Shown: positions 59,905 to 64,000 of the stretch, piece by piece
How the letters are laid out: each line of letters begins with the position of its first letter
How positions within the stretch are numbered: the first letter of the stretch is position 1
Assembly (NCBI GenBank): GCA_002375695.1
Contig: DFMO01000006.1
Span: forward strand, 310,001-374,000
DNA: 64,000 bases
Direction: 5' to 3'
Origin: Flavobacteriaceae bacterium UBA3591
Lineage (GTDB): Bacteria > Bacteroidota > Bacteroidia > Flavobacteriales > Flavobacteriaceae
Notes under the pieces: model-generated
Seen by the model: only the letters and a program-made list of their open reading frames with translations
What the model was told of the DNA's origin: nothing
Databases searched by the model: none
Made by a program: the position numbers and the translations under genes

Positions 59905-61803
59905 TTGAATAGCACCCATAACATTCTAAACAAATTCTGGGGTTACACTTCCTTTAAACCATTACAGGAAGGAATCATTAATTCGGTTTTAGACAAAAGA
60001 GATACCGTGGCTTTATTGCCAACAGGGGGTGGAAAATCGTTGTGTTTTCAAATTCCCGCTTTGGCAATGGAAGGTATTTGTATTGTAATTTCTCCACTGG
60101 TTGCCCTTATGGGAGACCAAGTAAACAATTTAAAGGAAAAGGGAATTAAAGCGCTCAAGTTAACTGGCGGTATTTCTTTTAACGATCTAAACACATTGTT
60201 GGATAATGCGCGTTACGGAAATTATAAGTTTTTATACCTATCTCCCGAAAGGTTACAACAAGAAATAGTTCAAAATTATATTAAACAAATGAACGTTTGT
60301 TTAATTGCGGTAGATGAAGCACATTGCATTTCGCAATGGGGAAATGATTTTAGACCGGCGTATAAAAATATAACAGTGCTTCGAGAAATAAAGCCGTTGG
60401 CACCCATAATTGCACTCACTGCTACCGCAACACCAGAGGTGTTAAAAGACACAATTTCTGAATTAAAAATGGAGTTGCCTGCTGTATTTAAAAATTCGTT
60501 TGTACGTGAAAATTTATCGTATCAGGTTTTTCAAGTTGAAGATAAATTGTATAAAACCGAACAACTTTTAAAAGCAAATACAGGTTCGGCAATTGTGTAT
60601 GTTCGAAATAGGAAAGACACCATAGAAATTAGCGAACAGCTCAATAGTTTGGGAATTTCGGCTACCTATTATCACGGAGGCGTTTCGGGAAAAGAAAAAG
60701 CCGAAAAATTAAAATCGTGGCGACAAGGATATGTAACCACAATGGTAGCTACAAACGCCTTCGGGATGGGCATAGACCACCCCAATGTTCGGTATGTTAT
60801 TCACCTTCAAATACCCGAAAGTTTAGAAAGCTATTTTCAAGAAGCCGGAAGAGCCGGAAGAGACGGAAAATATGCCGAAGCCATTCTTCTTTATAACGAG
60901 TACGATAAAATTTACGTTAAAAAACAATTTGTAGAGTCATTGCCCACGCCGGCAACGCTAAAAAAAATATATAGAACTTTAAACAACTATTTTCAAATAT
61001 CATACGGCGAAGGTGAGTTTACCAAACACAGTTTTAGTTTTACAGATTTTTGTAAAACTTACGGTTTAAACACCCTGCAAACCTATAACGCACTTAATAG
61101 TTTGGATAGGCTAGCAATTATTCAACTATCACAAGAATTTGGCAGAAAATCTACTATTCAATTTCTTTTGACTTCTGAAGACGTTTTAAATTATTTTGAA
61201 AAAGACACTATCATTTCAGTAATTGGTAAAACAATTTTACGAATTTACGGCGGAATTTTTGAGATGCCAACAGCTGTAAATTTAGACTTAATAGTTTCAA
61301 AAACGGGGCAGTCAATAGACAAGGTAATAACCACGCTGCAAAAAATGGAGCGCGACCAGGTTATAGAATTATCATTACAAATAACCGATGCTACGCTTAC
61401 ATTTTTAGTGCCCAGAGAAGACGATAAAACCATTAATGTAATTTCGCGCGAAGTGCAAGCGCTAAACCAAAAGAAAGAGGCTCAGGTAATTTCGGTTTTA
61501 AAGTATATTGCCAATATATCCCGCTGCCGAAGCATTCAATTGGTTTCTTATTTTGGAGAAACTTCAGCAAAAGAATGTGGAGTGTGTTCGGTTTGTAAAA
61601 AAAACAGAAAAAGTATTTCAAAAGCCGAAATGCGACATATTGCCAAACAAATACTTAATATACTAAAGGAAGAGCAATTAAGCTCGCGGGAGATTTCAGA
61701 AAAACTTACTTTTGCCGAAGCAGATATTTTAAAAGTAATTAGACTTTTACTAGAAGCCGAAAGAATAAAAATTAACGCCAAAAATCAATATTATACAGTT
61801 TAA
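59905..61803 (+). CDS. recQ: ATP-dependent DNA helicase RecQ
   Basis: 632 residues with a TTG start; the first in-frame ATG is deep in the conserved domain. Motif I is LPTGGGKSLCFQIP, motif II VDEAHCISQWG, and motif VI QEAGRAGRDGK. The zinc-binding subdomain shows CRSIQLVSYFGE followed by CGVCSVCK, and a winged-helix region follows. The C-terminal HRDC domain is not evident; a short extra domain stands instead. It acts in recombination and repair with 3'-5' polarity. It ends 1 bp before fmt. Confidence 0.93.
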   Translation: MNSTHNILNKFWGYTSFKPLQEGIINSVLDKRDTVALLPTGGGKSLCFQIPALAMEGICIVISPLVALMGDQVNNLKEKGIKALKLTGGISFNDLNTLLDNARYGNYKFLYLSPERLQQEIVQNYIKQMNVCLIAVDEAHCISQWGNDFRPAYKNITVLREIKPLAPIIALTATATPEVLKDTISELKMELPAVFKNSFVRENLSYQVFQVEDKLYKTEQLLKANTGSAIVYVRNRKDTIEISEQLNSLGISATYYHGGVSGKEKAEKLKSWRQGYVTTMVATNAFGMGIDHPNVRYVIHLQIPESLESYFQEAGRAGRDGKYAEAILLYNEYDKIYVKKQFVESLPTPATLKKIYRTLNNYFQISYGEGEFTKHSFSFTDFCKTYGLNTLQTYNALNSLDRLAIIQLSQEFGRKSTIQFLLTSEDVLNYFEKDTIISVIGKTILRIYGGIFEMPTAVNLDLIVSKTGQSIDKVITTLQKMERDQVIELSLQITDATLTFLVPREDDKTINVISREVQALNQKKEAQVISVLKYIANISRCRSIQLVSYFGETSAKECGVCSVCKKNRKSISKAEMRHIAKQILNILKEEQLSSREISEKLTFAEADILKVIRLLLEAERIKINAKNQYYTV

Positions 61804-61804
61804 A

Positions 61805-62755
61805 ATGCAAAACGATTTAAGAATAATATTTATGGGAACGCCCGGCTTTGCTGTGGGTATTTTAAAAGAAATGGTTGAAGCTGGTAAAAATATTGTGGGC
61901 GTAATTACCGCAGCAGATAAACCCGCAGGTCGCGGCCGAAAACTGATGGCTTCTGCAGTAAAAAAGTATGCGCTATCACAAAACTTAACGATACTTCAGC
62001 CAACAAACTTAAAAGACGAAAATTTTTTAGCCGAGCTTAAAAGCTTAAACGCAAACCTGCAAGTAGTAGTGGCATTTAGAATGTTACCAAAAGTTGTTTG
62101 GCAAATGCCTGCGTTTGGGACCTTTAATTTGCACGCTTCGTTATTACCGCAGTACCGAGGGGCCGCTCCTATTAATTGGGCAATTATTAACCAAGAACAA
62201 CAAACAGGGGTTACAACCTTTTTCATTGACGAAAAAATAGATACCGGGGCAATAATAGCGAATAAAACTATTGCTATTGACCCTTCTGAAAATGCTGAAA
62301 CCCTTCACGATAAATTGATGGCTTTGGGCGCAAATTTGGTTTTGGAAACAATTCAACAAATTGAAACTGGAAAAGTTGAAGCCAAACCCCAACCCCACAG
62401 CACCTCTTTAAAAGAAGCACCAAAGTTAACTCCAGAAAACACAAAGATTGATTGGAGCTGGAGCGGTGAAAAAATAGAAGCATTTATTCGTGGCTTATCA
62501 CCCTATCCAGTAGCTTGGTGTATTTTAAATAATAATAAGGAAGAATTAAAAGTAAAACTATACGACGCTCGCTTTGAGGAGGCAACTCACAATTTAGGTA
62601 TTGGCGAAATTGAAACTACTAAAAAGTCGCTAAAAATTGCTTGTAGTAATGGGTTTATAAATGTTATTGAAATTCAGTTACCCGGAAAGAAACGCATGGA
62701 AGTTTCGGCGCTTTTAAATGGTTATTCTTTTAAAGACAATGCTAAACTATTGTAA
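61805..62755 (+). CDS. fmt: Methionyl-tRNA formyltransferase
   Basis: 316 residues. IIFMGTPGFAVGIL opens the catalytic domain; FNLHASLLPQYRGAAPI contains the SLLPxxRG signature with the catalytic His, and IDTGAII the Asp region. The C-terminal domain begins near 205. It formylates initiator Met-tRNA. It starts 1 bp after the recQ stop, so the two genes are cotranscribed; fmt usually sits near def, which is not here. Confidence 0.96.
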   Translation: MQNDLRIIFMGTPGFAVGILKEMVEAGKNIVGVITAADKPAGRGRKLMASAVKKYALSQNLTILQPTNLKDENFLAELKSLNANLQVVVAFRMLPKVVWQMPAFGTFNLHASLLPQYRGAAPINWAIINQEQQTGVTTFFIDEKIDTGAIIANKTIAIDPSENAETLHDKLMALGANLVLETIQQIETGKVEAKPQPHSTSLKEAPKLTPENTKIDWSWSGEKIEAFIRGLSPYPVAWCILNNNKEELKVKLYDARFEEATHNLGIGEIETTKKSLKIACSNGFINVIEIQLPGKKRMEVSALLNGYSFKDNAKLL

Positions 62756-62883
62756 ACCCTTGGTATTGCTCATATCATTAAATATGTATAAAATGCAGGC
62801 ATGTTTATTAACAAACTGCCAAAGTTATTAACAAAAATAGCGATTTAGTGCGTGGTTACTTGCCTGGACGGATATTCCTTTTA

Positions 62884-62891
62884 AATTTGTA
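62884..62891 (+). promoter_or_regulatory. -7 promoter element of the HU gene
   Basis: TAAATTTG matches TAnnTTTG. A CTTG (62859-62862) stands 21 bp upstream as a possible -33 box. The leader is about 42 nt. Confidence 0.65.
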
Positions 62892-62936
62892 GAGCAATTA
62901 ATCGAAGTTTAACCAACAATTTAATTTAAAAAAATT

Positions 62937-63209
62937 ATGAACAAATCAGATTTAATCGATGCAATGGCAGCTGATGCCGGAATTACAAAAGCTGCCGCTA
63001 AGAAATCTTTAGAGTCTTTCTTAGGCAACGTTGAAAAATCCCTAAAAAAAGGTGATAGAGTATCACTTGTAGGGTTTGGATCTTGGTCAGTATCTAAAAG
63101 AGCTGCAAGAGAAGGAAGAAATCCTCAAACAGGGAAAACCATAAAAATTGCTGCTAAAAATGTAGTTAAATTCAAAGCTGGTTCAGATTTACAAAATAGT
63201 GTAAACTAA
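62937..63209 (+). CDS. hup: HU family DNA-binding protein
   Basis: 90 residues, the standard HU length. MNKSDLIDAMAADAGITKAAAKKSLESF forms the dimerisation helices. The DNA-binding arm is GFGSWSVSKRAAREGRNPQTGKTIKIAAKNVVKFKAG, with the conserved RNPQTGK. It is a nucleoid-associated protein that bends DNA. Its own promoter and terminator indicate a single-gene transcript. Confidence 0.97.
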   Translation: MNKSDLIDAMAADAGITKAAAKKSLESFLGNVEKSLKKGDRVSLVGFGSWSVSKRAAREGRNPQTGKTIKIAAKNVVKFKAGSDLQNSVN

Positions 63210-63235
63210 GCGTAAATATTTTACAATATTTTAAG

Positions 63236-63273
63236 TCCTTCTTTTCAACTTATCGAAAAGGAGGATTTTTTTT
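63236..63273 (+). terminator. Rho-independent terminator of the HU gene
   Basis: Arms TCCTTCTTTTC and GAAAAGGAGGA (one mismatch) enclose an 8-nt loop, followed by eight T. Confidence 0.85.
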
Positions 63274-63412
63274 ATGTTCTTGATTTTGAGTTAATTGCAT
63301 ATTCGTAATTTTTTATCGTATTTATTAAATTAAATGTAACTTAACTATAGTTTTAATAAATTTTTGGTAATTCTAAATTAATTACTTAGATTTAATGTAC
63401 AGAAACCAAATT

Positions 63413-63973
63413 ATGACAACGCTAAAGCCAGCCAAAGGAGTATTATTAGTCGCCGAACCTTCTATAATTGGCGATGTATCTTTTAATCGCTCTGTGGTTT
63501 TATTAGCCGAATACACTTCAAAAGGTTCGGTTGGTTTTATACTCAATAAACCCTTACCCTATAAATTAAGTGATTTTGTACCCGAGGTAAATTCGCAATT
63601 ACCTGTTTTTAACGGCGGACCGGTAGAACAAGATAATTTGTATTTTATTCACTGCATTCCCGAGCTAATTCCTGAAAGTATTGAAATTTCAAACGGAATT
63701 TACTGGGGCGGCGATTTTAGTGCTATTGCAGGACTTTTACGCGATGATAAATTAAATAAAGATCAAATTAGATTTTTCTTAGGCTATTCGGGCTGGGAAA
63801 GTGAACAACTTGAGCAGGAATTGGAAGTTAGCAGCTGGGTTGTAGCTCCCAATAATTACAATGCCGAAATTATTGGCAAAACCGAAAACAATTTTTGGAA
63901 AGAAAAAATGCTTGAATTTGGCGGCGATTATGTCTTGTGGTCCAATGCACCCGAAAATCCGAGTGCCAATTAA
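63413..63973 (+). CDS. YqgE/AlgH family protein
   Basis: 186 residues from the ATG at 63413, which matches the usual start of the family (an ATG six codons earlier is possible). Family marks are KGVLLVAEPSIIGDVSFNRSVVLLAEY at the N-terminus, GFILNKPL, VFNGGPVEQDNLYFIH in the middle and FLGYSGWESEQLEQEL. The function is unresolved, although E. coli YqgE and Pseudomonas AlgH are well-conserved cytoplasmic proteins. It stands alone behind a 200-bp intergenic region. Confidence 0.92.
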   Translation: MTTLKPAKGVLLVAEPSIIGDVSFNRSVVLLAEYTSKGSVGFILNKPLPYKLSDFVPEVNSQLPVFNGGPVEQDNLYFIHCIPELIPESIEISNGIYWGGDFSAIAGLLRDDKLNKDQIRFFLGYSGWESEQLEQELEVSSWVVAPNNYNAEIIGKTENNFWKEKMLEFGGDYVLWSNAPENPSAN

Positions 63974-64000
63974 TTACTTTCTGCCTTTACATTTAATTTA

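Noticed and set aside
1..64000. CRISPR arrays, insertion sequences, prophage and integron signals
   Set aside because: No regularly spaced repeats, transposase or integrase genes, or terminal inverted repeats were found.

Overview
This AT-rich window looks like a chromosomal segment of a flavobacterium (Bacteroidota, Flavobacteriaceae, probably marine). The grounds are families that are frequent in that group (DUF4252, DUF4199, DUF4290, DUF2911, HYC_CC_PP, a type IX secretion sorting domain), promoters of the Bacteroidota form TAnnTTTG instead of TATAAT, almost no Shine-Dalgarno sequences, and several well-supported TTG start codons. I see no phage, insertion sequence, CRISPR array or rRNA. 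The genus is not determined.

Layout. 1-3.1 kb: start of a secreted protein cut by the window edge, a DegT-type aminotransferase, a nitroreductase and tRNA-Ser(UGA). 3.4-10.8 kb: a copper/silver-type RND efflux operon (small Cys protein, CusA pump, TolC-type outer-membrane gene, CusB adaptor) whose TolC gene carries an in-frame stop. 10.8-15.1 kb: a two-gene translesion polymerase cassette (dinB, then a short dnaE) with a tandem palindrome over its promoter. 15.2-21.9 kb: DUF1328, VOC and SRAP proteins, acs, a beta-barrel protein, an Asp/Asn hydroxylase-like enzyme and purB. 21.9-24.0 kb: an ECF sigma, membrane protein and two DUF4252 proteins, preceded by an ECF-type promoter. 24.2-25.6 kb: an S41 lipoprotein peptidase.

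25.7-31.8 kb is a vitamin B12 uptake locus. A cobalamin riboswitch precedes a BtuB-like receptor and a beta-propeller surface lipoprotein resembling BtuG; a divergent operon encodes a binding protein, permease and ATPase. The receptor and propeller would work at the outer membrane and the ABC transporter at the inner membrane. 31.9-46 kb is mostly housekeeping: rmuC, a T9SS cargo with a degenerate cupredoxin site, carB, rpmH, a TPR membrane protein, a monothiol thioredoxin-like protein, a lytic transglycosylase, mtaB, a peptide-binding lipoprotein, a GlmU-like protein and rpmE2.

46.4-64 kb: a DUF4199/glycosyltransferase pair, phosphohexomutase and MsbA-like exporter, a second ECF sigma operon ending in a Spy/CpxP-like protein, DUF2911, a photolyase operon, a murA operon with Asp in place of the fosfomycin-target Cys, a P-loop NTPase, recQ-fmt, HU and YqgE.

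The observations I consider most worth checking are the nonsense codon in the efflux outer-membrane gene, the operator-like tandem palindrome before dinB-dnaE, the ECF-type promoter upstream of the sigma gene, the B12 locus architecture, the MurA Cys-to-Asp change and the cupredoxin-like protein lacking three copper ligands. I found no convincing wholly new multigene system.
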